From Chrysaora quinquecirrha (taxonomy: Eukaryota; Cnidaria; Scyphozoa; Semaeostomeae; Pelagiidae): DNA of 64,000 bases. The stretch is taken from NCBI GenBank assembly GCA_014526335.1, contig JACTAT010000285.1, positions 535,297-599,296 on the forward strand. Direction: 5' to 3'. The notes beneath the pieces were generated by a model. That model was not told where the DNA came from. It saw nothing but the letters and a program-made list of their open reading frames with translations, and did not search any database. This document shows, in pieces, positions 24,889-35,500 of this stretch; the first letter of the stretch is position 1, and each line of letters starts with the position of its first letter. Made by a program: the position numbers and the translations under genes.

Positions 24889-25400
24889 TCAATCATTTTT
24901 GTTTAGTTTTTCATGTCTATAAAAAGGTTGACTCATTGTTAGCAACTGTGTATAAAATTCAACAAAAAGATCTCTTACTTTGCCCCATGCATTCTCTGGA
25001 GCTCTTTCACGATAAAAAGGTTCGTTTTCTTTAAACATTTCTTTTGCGTATGGATCTAGGATAGTTTCTTCTGGTTCCTTTCTCTCTTGAGAAATGTTAT
25101 GAAGCAATGCACATGCAACAACAAGATCTGCAGCAAGAGATGGCTCCAAACTGACTTTATTCAACAAGATCCTCCACTTGCCTTTTAAAACTCCGAAAGC
25201 CCACTCTATTGAGACTCTTGCCTGAGAAAGAGCAAGATTAACTTGTCAATGGTTTGGATCTAGATCTAGGTTAGCATTTAAATCAATTGTTTCATAATCT
25301 ACAAATTCACAGTTTCTTCTGTGATACACCCAAGCGCGTTGACGTTGATACAAATACAGAAAATGCTCTATAGCCAATAACTCTGCTTGTGAATTACGAA
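24889..25400 (-). pseudogene. PIF/Harbinger transposase, C-terminal part
   Basis: Minus-strand translation contains LALSQARVSIEWAFGVLKGK (about 25175-25235), carrying the catalytic Glu of the DDE domain, then WRILLNKVSLEPSLAADLVV, then CALLHNISQE, the hallmark HARBI1-like C-terminus, with the stop near 24889. The first two Asp-bearing segments are absent: upstream sequence is lost or removed before the piggyBac insertion at 25595. The fragment is inactive. Confidence 0.85.
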
Positions 25401-25598
25401 GCCTTATATACACATATACATGTACAAAAAGAATCTTTGATACCTGTGTTGCCTATTGGCCTCCAAAAGCAGAAGTATAATAGCAAAAAGCTGAAATGCT
25501 TGATGATTGTCCATGTCAATAAGTTTGCTTGCCAAAAAGTGGAAAATTCGAAAGGAATTTTTAAAAGAAGTTAGATGTAAACGTCGATTCACCATTAA

Positions 25599-26750
25599 CC
25601 CTCTCATGCCCAGCGTCCCAGTAGGTCCCAGAGGTAAAAAATTAGTCGAAAAATCAAAGTTTTCAGAATAGGGTGAAATTCATGTCAGGGGGCAAGTTTT
25701 GGGTGCTGATTTCAAAAATCTAATTCATTTTTCAATATTTTGACGTTAAGGGGGTCAAATCAGGGGTTAAAAGGGGAAAGGGGGCAAGGGTTTCAAAACA
25801 TCAAAGAACCATTAGAATTGTATGAAAATTTGAATATGGGGTGAATTTTAGGTGCTGATTTCGAAAATTTAATTAGTTTTTTTAAATTTTGACGTTTAGG
25901 GGGTCAAATCAGGGGTAAAAAGTGGACAGGGGGCAAGGGTTTAAAAACATCAAAGAACCATTAGAATTGTACAAAAATTAGTAATTGGGGTCAATTTCGG
26001 GAGCTGATTTCGAATATCTAACTAGTTTTTTAAAATTTTGACGTTTAGGGGGTCAAATCAGGGGTAAAAAGGGGAAAGGGGGCAAGGATTTCAAAACATC
26101 AAATAACTACTAGAATTGTACAAAAATTAGTAATTGGGGTCAATTTCGGGAGCTGATTTCGAATATCTAACTAGTTTTTAAAATTTTGACGTTTAGGGGT
26201 CAAATCAGGGTAAAAAGGGAAAGGGGCAAGGATTTCAAAACATCAAATAACTACTAGAATTGTACAAAATTAGTAATTGGGGCAATTTCGGGAGCTGATT
26301 TCGAATATTTAACTAGTTTTTAAAATTTTGACGTTTAGGGGTCAAATCAGGGTAAAAAGGGACAGGGGCAAGGGCTTCGAAACATCAAAGAACCATCAGA
26401 ATTGTATGAAAATGTGAAAATGGGGTGAATTTCGGGTGCTGATTTCGAATATCTAGGTCGTTTTAAAAATTTTGACGCTTAGGGGTCGAATCAGGGGCAA
26501 AAAGGGGACAGGGGGCAAGGGTTTCAAAACATTAAATAACCTCTAGAACTGTATAAAAATAAGAAATTGCGGGTCAAATTCGGGAGCTGATTCAGAATAT
26601 CTAACTCTTTTTTTTAAATTTTGCGTTGCGGGGTCAAATCGGGGGTGCATCGGTAAATAGGGGCAAGAGTTTCAAACATCCAATAACCCTAAGAATTGTA
26701 CGAAAATTTGAAATGGGGGTGGATGTAGACAGCTAATTAACATCCTCGGG
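25599..26750. repeat. Left piggyBac TIR: tandem ~147 bp units
   Basis: About seven units, each containing GACGTTTAGGGGGTCAAATC and GGGAGCTGATTTCGAATATC with small variations. Inverse counterpart at 29080-30748. G-runs are one base shorter throughout 26170-26370 than in the neighbouring units, which hints at consensus error. Confidence 0.9.
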
Positions 26751-27115
26751 AACATTAACAATGTAGAGCAATCTCGAATTTACGAAACTTTGACATTGAT
26801 GGGCTATTTAGGGAAATTTGCTTTATCATGTAATGAAGAATAAATAAAAATTTCAACGTTATTTTTGAAAAGTATTTTACAAACCTTTACAAATATATTG
26901 ACATCATGATTTACATACGGTATAAAGCTGTAGCTGTAGCAGAAATCGTATGAATCCTATGAATCGAATGAATTGCGGAGATGAATTCCGAAAAGGACTG
27001 GGCCTATTCTCAAGATATGGCGGGAAATTAAAATGACCATGACGACAATAAGCGAAGTGCTGCAGGTACTTTCAAAGTCTTGTCGTGAAATGTCAGATGC
27101 TTAAAATTTTTAGCA

Positions 27116-28952
27116 ATGGATTTTGAGTTTGAAAGTGACATTTCCGACAACGAAAGTGTAAGTGACATCTCCTCTGTATCTGAGTTGTCATTTGAAGACA
27201 ATGAAGAGATCTTTTCTGGCGATGAAAATGAATTGTACGACCCTGAAGGCATCGAAAGTGACGACGACCAAGCTGCCTGCTGTCACTGGTCAACAGTGCC
27301 AGAACCAAATTCACAAAACGCCATCGAGCCTTTGGACCATCTACCCGAGTATGGTAAGCCTGCTGTTGTTTTTCAACCTGACACAAGTCCTCATGAAGTC
27401 ATTGAAAGCATCATGGATGACGAATTTATCATCATTTGCATTGAGAGCACGAATGAGCATGGTTCTGCCGATCCGCATTTGTTGAAAAAGTTGGAGAAAT
27501 CTCCACAGATGAGGCGGGCATCAATTTCATGAGAGGCTTCTTGGCAATTAAATGGCATTTACGGCTTCTTGGTTATCGGCAATACAGATGGGCTTGGAGC
27601 GAAGATCCTCTGAAATCCCAACCAGAAATAAAAAGACCATGAGTCGTGAAGTTTTCAGGTTGATGCTCAAGCATTTCCGAGTTGTCAAACCTTCAACACT
27701 GCCCTGAAAAGATCATCCTTCCTACCACCCACTGCAGAATATCAATGCTGGTATGGAATATTTAAGAGAAAAGTCCTTGTCAAAATGGTCACTTGGCTGG
27801 AAAATGTGTATAGACGAAGGAAGAGTTACAAGCAAAAGTAAAAGAAACCCTTACAAGATTAGAAATCCCGACAAACCAGTAAGAATGGGTTGGACAATTT
27901 GCAAAGTGAGTGACAAGGGGACACATGGAGGAAATTTTGTTGCAAACCATGTTGTCAAGGTTGGTAAAAAAACATACAAGAATCCTGAAAATGGCAAGAA
28001 TTATGACATTGTGGAACAGCTGATTTCGGAATTTAAAGATAGTGGTCGTTTGGTCGTCATGGACAGTGGTTTTCCTACAACTAAACTGATGGAAGATGCG
28101 AAGAGCAAATGGAACACGAGATTGATCGCTACACAGAGAGGTAACACAGCCCATCTTCCAAGTAGTCATAAGGACAATCTGCATTCAGCCAGAGCCTTCT
28201 TTCGAGGGTTTTCTAAGGCTCTGCATAAGAACTACCTAAATCTTACCTACTGGAATGACAACAATGTGGTAGTTTTTTTGGATAACGACATCGAATCTGG
28301 ACGCCAGCACTGGGAAACAATCGAAGTTAACCAAGGAAGAGAAAAGGTCATCATTCATGTACCAAAAGTTGCTTCGTTATATCGCGAAATATACGGATGG
28401 GTTGACAGAACGAATCAGCAGTTGTCATATTACAGCACCGAATGCAGAAGTGTAAGAAAGCAAAGCAGAATTTTCGATAGCCTTTGTGAGATGTATGTGC
28501 TGGTGAATGCCCATACCTTGTGGCGCAACTGTCCCTATCTTCACGATCAGTTGTCCAAAAATGCATTATCTCAAAGTTCATTCCGTTTTGAGGCGATTCG
28601 TATCTGGTATGCCAAATTTAAAATGTTTCATGGACGCATGGATATTCTTCACTATCCATCTGAAAAGCCTCGCGCAAAGAAAAGACCACTGGAATCGGCA
28701 CTTGCTTCCCCAAGAAAAGGTCGCCATGAGCCAAAGACAATTGCATTGGAAGAGACATCAAGCAAAGAGAAAAGGCTGAAATGTCGAATATGCCACAAGA
28801 AAACATCATATGCTTGCAAGAAATGTTCCAATCCTGGTGATCCTTTGGCACTTTGCTCCAATACAACAGGAAGAGATTGCTGGAATCAATTTCATATTGC
28901 TAGAGAATTTGATGTGCCCAGCAGTCAGTCTCAAGACGCTGAAGATGTCTAA
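27116..28952 (+). pseudogene. piggyBac transposase
   Basis: The N-terminus is acidic and Ser-rich (27116-27535). A bridge in other frames (about 27490-27750) contains AIKWHLRLLGYRQYRWAW and SREVFRLMLKHFRVVK. The long frame from 27753 to 28952 has the DDD catalytic core: MCIDEGR (Asp at about residue 21 of that frame), VVMDSGF (about residue 104) and VVFLDND (about residue 174). A C-terminal Cys-rich domain follows (CRICHKKTSYACKKC, then LC and C...FH), which binds the TIR in this family. Two frame breaks, near 27500 and 27705, separate the N-terminus from the core; the core itself is intact. Lies between the two satellite TIRs. Confidence 0.93.
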
Positions 28953-29079
28953 TTTGCAGAGCCTTTTCATTGCTTTGCTCCTACTAATAAAACAGCTTTT
29001 TTCAAAGCTACCACATTTCCCAACGAGTTAACCAAGTTGCTATGTTTGTCAGACCGAATTTGCTCTTAGCACTTGGAAT

Positions 29080-30748
29080 TCACCCCCATTTACTTATGTT
29101 CATACAATTTTGATCTTGATGTCATGAATTTCTTGCCCCAATTTACCCCCTTACGCCAACTTGACCCCTGAACGTCAAAAGTTTAAAAGACTATTTAGAT
29201 ATTCAAAATCAGCACCCGAAATTCACCCATTTTCAAATTTTCATATAATTCAAATGGTTCTTTGATGTTTCAAGCCCTTGCCCCTGTCCCTTTTACCCTT
29301 GATTTGACCCCTAAACGTAAAAATTTTAAAAACTATTTAGATATTCGAAATCAGCTCCCGAAATTGCCCCAATTACTAATTTTGTACAATTCTAGTTGTT
29401 ATTTGATGTTTTGAAATCCTTGCCCCTGTCCCTTTTACCCTGATTTGACCCCTAAACGTCAAAATTTTAAAAACTAGTTAAATATTCGAAATCAGCTCCC
29501 GAAATTGCCCCCAATTACTAATTTTGTACAATTCTAGTAGTTATTTGATGTTTTGAAATCCTTGCCCCTTTCCCTTTTTACCCTGATTTGACCCCTAAAC
29601 GTCAAAATTTTAAAAACTAGTTAGATATTCGAAATCAGCTCCCGAAATTGACCCCAATTACTAATTTTGTACAATTCTAGTAGTTATTTGATGTTTTCAA
29701 ATCCTTGCCCCTTTCCCTTTTTACCCTGATTTGACCCCTAAACGTCAAAATTTTAAAAACTAGTTAGATATTCGAAATCAGCCCCGAAATTGACCCCAAT
29801 TACTAATTTTGTACAATTCTAATGGTTCTTTGATGTTTTAAACCCTTGCCCCTGTCCACTTTTTACCCTGATTTGACCCCTAAACGTCAAAATTTTAAAA
29901 ACTAGTTAGATATTCGAAATCAGCTCCCGAAATTGCCCCCAATTACTAATTTTGTACAATTCTAGTTGTTATTTGATGTTTTGAAATCCTTGCCCCTGTC
30001 CCTTTTTACCCCTGATTTGACCCCTAAACGTCAAAATTTTAAAAACTAGTTAAATATTCGAAATCAGCTCCGAAATTGCCCCAATTACTAATTTTTGTAC
30101 AATTCTAGTAGTTATTTGATGTTTTGAAATCCTTGCCCCTTTCCCTTTTTACCCTGATTTGACCCCTAAACGTCAAAATTTTAAAAACTAGTTAGATATT
30201 CGAAATCAGCTCCCGAAATTGACCCCAATTACTAATTTTGTACAATTCTAGTAGTTATTTGATGTTTTGAAATCCTTGCCCCTTTCCCTTTTTACCCCTG
30301 ATTTGACCCCTAAACGTCAAAATTTTAAAAACTAGTTAGATATTCGAAATCAGCTCCCGAAATTGACCCCAATTACTAATTTTGTACAATTCTAATGGTT
30401 CTTTGATGTTTTAAACCCTTGCCCCTGTCCACTTTTTACCCTGATTTGACCCCTAAACGTCAAAATTTAAAAAACTAATTAAATTTTCGAAATCAGGACC
30501 TAAAATTCACCCCATATTCAAATTTTCATACAATTCTAATGGTTCTTTGATGTTTTGAAACCCTTGCCCCTTTCCCTTTTAACCCCTGATTTGACCCCTT
30601 AACGTCAAAATTTTGAAAATGAATTCGATTTTCGAAATCAGCACCCAAAACTTGCCCCCTGACATGAATTTCACCCTATTCTGAAAACTTTGATTTTTCG
30701 ACTAATTTTTTACCTCTGGGACCTACTGGGACGCTGGGCATGAGAGGG
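29080..30748. repeat. Right piggyBac TIR: tandem ~147 bp units (inverted)
   Basis: About eleven units, each with GATTTGACCCCTAAACGTC and GATATTCGAAATCAGCTCC. Reverse complement of the left array but with more copies, so the two TIRs differ in length. Confidence 0.9.
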
Positions 30749-30962
30749 TTAAGGGATTATGAAACAATACTAATGAGTTTTGCTAATCTTTTTGAGCATC
30801 GTCGGACCACAACCATTTTGCTAATAGGACCTCTTTGATCGCGCCTAAAATTACAAGCCAAAAACAAAATAAAAGTATATCCATGTACACTATGCCGGAA
30901 ACAATTTAAACCCTTAATGACTGAAAAAAGCTCACTTTTTCTGTAATGTACATTAGGCCTTA

Positions 30963-31487
30963 GTAAGTTAGTTAGTTCGTTAGCTTGGTAGTTAGCCAGT
31001 ATGTGACCATACCCTGTGTTGTAGCTAGTAAGTTAGTTTGAATATGATCTGGATCTCACTCTTCCACTTGAAGCTTTCTCTGCTCCCTATAATCTCTTCA
31101 CATGAAATTTAGTAAATACAATCAGTCAGCTTTGTTACTTGCACTCATCGTTATGAAGTAAAAAGAATCTAACATACAGTAAGCCAGTAATGTGGTTCGT
31201 TGGTTATTCTTTCAGTTCGTTAGTTTGTTGGTTTGTTAATTAATTAGTTAGTATGTTGTTTATTTAGCTAATTAGGTTGGTATTTAGTTACTTAGTTATC
31301 TAGATTGTCAGCCAACCAGTGCAATATTTTGTTGTTGAGTTATTTGATTAGTTAGATAACTTGTTAGTTAGATAGTTAGTTAGTTAGTTAGTTAATTAGT
31401 TAATTAGTTAGTTGATTTGATAGTTAGTCACTTAGTTAGTTGGTAAGTTATTTATTTAAATTGTTAGGTATCAAGTTAATTAGTTAA
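30963..31487. repeat. End of satellite copy 2 with a Mutator-element scrap
   Basis: GTTA satellite resumes after the Harbinger element. 31045-31098 matches the 3' end of the Mutator-like transposase at 8510-8580 (TCCACTT...TCTCTGCTC...TAATCTCTTCACAT), so the duplication extended into that element and copy 2 is cut there. Satellite continues to about 31487. Confidence 0.75.
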
Positions 31488-31716
31488 AGTAGTATATAAT
31501 GGGGCCGAACCATCTGCGAGGCTTTTGTGCGAATAATTTTTGAGGAAATGAGGAAATTTCAGTTTCCTTGATGGTAAAAGGGAAAAGTGAGGTAAGTGAA
31601 AAGCAAATGCAAAAATTTGAATCTTATTTGTTTTAATGTTATAATTTGTTATAAATATGATTGACATAATGATTGACATATGCCTAATTAATTCAATATT
31701 TCAATCAAAATAAAAG

Positions 31717-31734
31717 TATATAAAGTGTGACTAC
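31717..31734 (+). promoter_or_regulatory. TATA-type promoter of the first viral gene
   Basis: TATATAAAGTGTGACTAC lies 26 bases before the ATG at 31760. A near-identical element occurs at 33035-33054, so the box plus the GTGTGACT sequence after it look like a shared promoter with initiator. Confidence 0.7.
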
Positions 31735-31759
31735 AAATTAGTGTTAAATCAAAAACACC

Positions 31760-32203
31760 ATGGCTAGTGAAGTGAATAATAAAGATATAGCACAAGTGGC
31801 TCACAAATTGAAATTTTTCAACATAAAAGATGATAAAAGACACAGAAGAGTGATTGCAGAAAATGCTGAAGATGCAGAGATGAGAAGTAGAGGAGAAGAA
31901 GTGCCAGTTAGGAAAAGATACGATTTTGAATCAAGGGTTCTCGAGAGAAAACCTCAAACTCAAGTGTTTCTCTTAAGGAGAAAATACATCGATTATATAA
32001 TAAGCTATGAGAGATTGCTTGACTTGTACGCATTATTGAAAGCTAAGAATCACATGATCTTGAGATATGAAAATAGTGCTGTTTTCTTTGGAGACGTGTA
32101 TACAAGCTATAAGCTGAATGATATCACAGATGATCCTGCAGTGCTGAGTGAGGATGAAGATGCAAAGAAAAGAAGAAGAACTATTTACTTCTTTAGAAAA
32201 TGA
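31760..32203 (+). CDS. Uncharacterised 147-residue charged protein of the viral element
   Basis: Intact frame with a good start context (ACACCATGG) just after a TATA box. The protein is rich in Lys, Arg, Glu and Asp, with a predicted helical middle (RRKYIDYIISYERLLDLYAL, about residues 74-93), an acidic patch (SEDEDA, about 130-135) and a basic tail (KKRRRTIYFFRK). No family recognised. As first gene of the rightward cluster it may be an early or structural accessory protein; that is inference. It is the only undamaged reading frame of size in this element. Confidence 0.65.
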   Translation: MASEVNNKDIAQVAHKLKFFNIKDDKRHRRVIAENAEDAEMRSRGEEVPVRKRYDFESRVLERKPQTQVFLLRRKYIDYIISYERLLDLYALLKAKNHMILRYENSAVFFGDVYTSYKLNDITDDPAVLSEDEDAKKRRRTIYFFRK

Positions 32204-32425
32204 AATGAAGAAGAATGATTATATGTTATTATTATTATATGTTATAATCAGAAAATGAAGAATTATTATATGAAGAATTATGTTATATGAAGAATTATTA
32301 TATGTTATAATCAGAAAAAGAAAGTTGTAAACGAGAATTTGAAGAAATACAAGTTGCATTCGAGCATGGAAAATGTGAGGAAAAGGGAAGAAATCAGAAA
32401 ACAAATTCAACATGAATCAAATGAA

Positions 32426-32511
32426 ATATGGTGATTTGGTAGAAGAGATTTTCTGTCCCATTTGTTATATATGGTGATTTGGCAGAAGAGATTTTCCATC
32501 CCATTTGTTAT
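32426..32511. repeat. 43 bp perfect-length tandem duplication
   Basis: Two copies (32426-32468 and 32469-32511) of a unit starting ATATGGTGATTTGG and ending CCCATTTGTTAT, with three mismatches. Lies in the AT-rich spacer after the first gene. Imperfect TTATATG repeats precede it. Confidence 0.85.
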
Positions 32512-32652
32512 ATATAACAAAATGACAGTTTTGAAAATAAATAGTTAATAGCGATAACAATTATTAATAATATAATTTTTTGTTATATGTAAAATGAGTT
32601 TCATTATACGGACATTAACATTTTTTTTTAGTGTTGAACTGAAGTTCTTAAA

Positions 32653-33042
32653 ATGGGGAGTATTATTACTGATAAAAGATTTTTTGGTGGAAGTGGAGGA
32701 TTACTTAGAAATAGCATTCATGATGGGATTATATCTATGCATAGACCATTGTATGGGGGATCTTTATTTGCAAACTTAAGGAAAGCAGGAACGACATTAA
32801 TTAAAAATGGATGACAAACATTTTTTAAGAAGGCAAAGCAAAAACAGAAAGTTTACCACGTACAGCAATTGGCAAAGCACCTGAACCAATAAATAAATTG
32901 AAAAGAAAAGTATTGAATAAAATGGTAGAAGGTGCCCAAACAATTAAAAAACATTTAACAACAAAATTTTGAAAGGCAATGGAAGCTGTTAAAAAAGCAC
33001 AAATTAAAGGAGATAATCTATTGGGTAAAAGGAATATATAAA
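32653..33042 (+). pseudogene. Small glycine-rich/basic minor-capsid-like gene, broken
   Basis: ATG at 32653 opens 53 codons with GGSGGLLRNSIHDGII and LYGGSLFANLRKAGTTLI. A second frame (about 32820-33042) continues as a Lys-rich segment ending KGDNLLGKRNI, with one internal TGA near 32970. The YGG-S-x-F...KAG pattern resembles the small minor capsid or core proteins of adenovirus-like and Polinton genomes, which line the inside of the shell. The function is an inference from composition and place beside the capsid gene. Confidence 0.5.
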
Positions 33043-33054
33043 AAGTGTGACTCC
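33035..33054 (+). promoter_or_regulatory. TATA-type promoter before the capsid gene cluster
   Basis: TATATAAAAAGTGTGACTCC, matching the element before the first gene. It overlaps the end of the small basic gene and precedes the capsid gene start by about 400 bases. Confidence 0.6.
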
Positions 33055-33237
33055 TTTTTCGACAGATAACTTAGAAGGTGATAAACCAAAACCATCTATG
33101 ACATTAACTCCTTGAAATAAAAAATATCAAAAAAATTAGAGAAAGAGAATAAAAGACAAAGAAAAAGAAGAAATCAACCAATATTAAAAAAGAATTAAAT
33201 AAAGTTAAAAAAAATAAAATAAAAACAATATAATAAA

Positions 33238-33342
33238 ATGGTTAATAGTTATTCATCTATTGTTAAAGATGCAACAAGATTTTTAAAACAAAGAGACAGG
33301 AGATTGTTGAGAAATAAAATAAAATATAACATGATGCATTAA
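33238..33342 (+). CDS. Possible 34-residue basic peptide
   Basis: ATG at 33238, stop at 33342. The peptide is rich in Lys and Arg (DATRFLKQRDRRLLRNK). No family recognised. It could be a small core peptide of the viral element or a chance frame. Confidence 0.3.
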   Translation: MVNSYSSIVKDATRFLKQRDRRLLRNKIKYNMMH

Positions 33343-33449
33343 TCATATTGTATTTGTTCTTTGAATTTTAAACAATATTTTAGTTAGTAATATATTATTA
33401 GAGTAGAACATTTGTGTTTATTGGTTCAGAGTTATCTGTTAGAGAAGAT

Positions 33450-34842
33450 ATGGAGACTAAAGGAACAATATCTGATCGAGTGACAAATGTGGAATCAAAT
33501 CGTGGACAATTTGATGTGAGTGTTGGGCAAAGTTTGGATTATGAACCTGATAAATTACTTAAAACTGAAATTCAGAGTTTGGGGTGGAGTACTTTTCTTC
33601 CACTTCACCCCATTCCGGGTACGAGTCATAATAATATAGATTTCCATATTGTACCAGAATCTGGTACGTTTTATAAATTGGCAGAAAGTAATGTTGAGAT
33701 AAAAATCCAACTACATGATCTTCATGCCAATCAAGTTGAAGGAGTTGATATTCCTGACAATAAGAAAGATCGATTTATACCTTATAACCACACTGTCCAT
33801 AGTTTGTTTAAAAATGTTAATTTTAAAATTGAACAGAGTATGATAGAAACTCAAGATGGTCAGTATTATCAACAAGCTTATTTGTATAATTTATTAGCTA
33901 GAGATCTGAAAGGACTTGGTCAAGAATTGATGTTTAGAGATGGGTTTTATTTGGATGAAAATACAGATCCAAATGACCCAGCAAATTATAATGTATTGAA
34001 TGAATTTGAAATAAAAAGGAAATCAGCAACAGATACAATTTTTGCGAATGGAAATAAAAAGGAGTTATAAGAAATGCTAAATATCGTGATAATCAAGTTG
34101 TAGCATTTTGGTTTACTCCTATTTTGGCTTCTTGGTTGAACGGTCAATTGTATGATGGTTCTAGAGGTTTTCATTTACAATTTCAGAGAGTGGATAATGA
34201 AATGGGGGTGCATTGTCTTATGGCACTAAGAACAATTAATTTAACCACTGAATTGTTGAGAGCATATATCAATAAATATAAAGCAAGCGAGCAAACGCAG
34301 TCTTTTCCTTTTACCCATTATAGAGTTACTAATTATTTTCCTGATCAAACAGTTCTTAATGTATATGAAAGAAGTATATACAACGAGAAACTCCCAGAAT
34401 TTTGCTTTACCATATTTAGAGGACAAGAGCATGGCAGAGGAAGTACAGAAAACAATCCATTCAATTACTTGCATATTCCAGGAGAATCATTTAACTTACA
34501 AGTTTTTAGCAATCACAAAACATCTCTTAGAGCGGTAGAATATACTGACAGAGATTCTGTTTTAAATGGTTTGTTTCATGTGTTAGATGGAATAATAATA
34601 TGTTTGATGTTGATCAATTTTTGACTAAAAATGGTTATGCGATATATTCATTTATGTTAACTAAGACAAGATACCAGAGAAATGGCCAGAGAATAGTTGA
34701 TTCAAGAACTGGACATGTACAATTAAAATTACAATTAAGGGCTAGATTTGCTGGAAATTATATAATAACATCTCTTGGAATATTTTCTAATCATATGGAA
34801 ATTGTTGAAGGAGGAGGAGTTGTTCTTGATTATATACCATAA
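33450..34842 (+). pseudogene. Polinton/adintovirus-type major capsid protein, two frameshifts
   Basis: Reads in three frames: ATG 33450 to about 34056, then to about 34590, then to the stop at 34840-34842. About 460 codons in all, somewhat shorter than typical Polinton capsids as I recall them. Landmarks are WSTFLPLHPIPGTSHNN (entry to the first jelly roll), HSLFKNVNFKIEQ, FTPILASWLNGQLYDGS, and near the end KNGYAIYSFMLTK, followed by LRARFAGNYI and a terminal VVLDYIP. The order and spacing match double-jelly-roll capsids of this group, which form the pseudo-hexameric virion shell. The first break follows an A/G run and could be a sequence error. The stop overlaps the protease ATG (TAATG). 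Confidence 0.8.
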
Positions 34843-35325
34843 TGTTATGTGAAGATGTAGAAAATATTTGCAAGAAAGATGATCATATAAAACAAATTTT
34901 TAAAAAAGTATTAGCTAAGAATGATGTTAGAATTCAAATGTCATTAAACATTGTATGAAGAACAACATTTTTTGTTTCCTGCATCTTTTGTCTTAAATAC
35001 TGGAACATATAAACAAAGAGGAAGACATTTGCAAGCAGTATATTTTGATATCGATGGAAACTGCTTTTATTTTGATTCATATGGACATAAACTAGAAGAA
35101 GATTATATTCAATTTTGTGAGAAAATAAACAGTTTACGTAATGGAAACACAAATCATATTCGTTTTAAACTTTATTATATGACGAGAGAGATTCAAGCAT
35201 ATAATACAAGTGTACGTGGGGAATACTGTTATATACTTTTGTATCAGATGAACACTTTGAAGTATCCTATATACATAAGTAAAATTATGGAAATGGCGTT
35301 TCCCCCACCAGATAAATCAAGTTAA
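34842..35325 (+). pseudogene. Adenain-like cysteine protease with catalytic Cys to Arg
   Basis: Maturation protease of the adenovirus/Polinton type, which cleaves capsid precursors. The ATG at 34842 overlaps the capsid stop. One frame break is near 34950. The second frame shows FVLNT, then GRHLQAVYFD (catalytic His; the usual Trp after it is Leu), CFYFDSYG (catalytic Asp), and TSVRGEYCYILL. In the family the last block is S-x-x-C-G-x-Y-C; here the nucleophile position reads R (codon CGT), a single T-to-C change from TGT. The enzyme would be inactive. Confidence 0.82.
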
Positions 35326-35500
35326 TAGCGTGATTAATTTGATAATTATAGACAATTTTATATAAACGATGAATTTGTAAGAGAATGGGCTCAAAGAAAA
35401 TATAATTATGATAAAATAAAAAACCGTTATATATGGAATATGAGTTGTTTAAATATGTTTTATTTTTCTATTTCTCATTATATCAGAGTATAAATTAATC
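35326..35500. other. Spacer between protease and core-like gene
   Basis: AT-rich. A short open stretch with EFVREWAQRKYNYDK but no ATG lies at about 35345-35490; it may be a decayed small gene. Confidence 0.35.

Larger units (their letters stand above)
25599..30748. mobile_element. piggyBac transposon (5150 bp) with satellite-filled TIRs
   Basis: Ends CCCTCTCATGCCCAGCGTCC at the left and GGACGCTGGGCATGAGAGGG at the right, flanked by TTAA at 25595-25598 and 30749-30752, as for piggyBac. The inverted repeats extend inward for over 1 kb on each side and consist of tandem copies of a unit of about 147 bp. One transposase gene lies between them. Inserted in the Harbinger element. Confidence 0.95.
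23774..30959. mobile_element. PIF/Harbinger transposon, interrupted by piggyBac
   Basis: Terminal inverted repeats GGCCTAATGTACACTACAG at the left and CTGTAATGTACATTAGGCC at the right, flanked by TTA (23771-23773, 30960-30962), the 3 bp duplication expected for PIF/Harbinger. Without the piggyBac insertion (25599-30748) it is only about 2.0 kb, so the N-terminal part of the transposase is missing. It carries the usual pair of genes: a Myb/SANT-like protein (plus) and a DDE transposase tail (minus). Confidence 0.9.
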
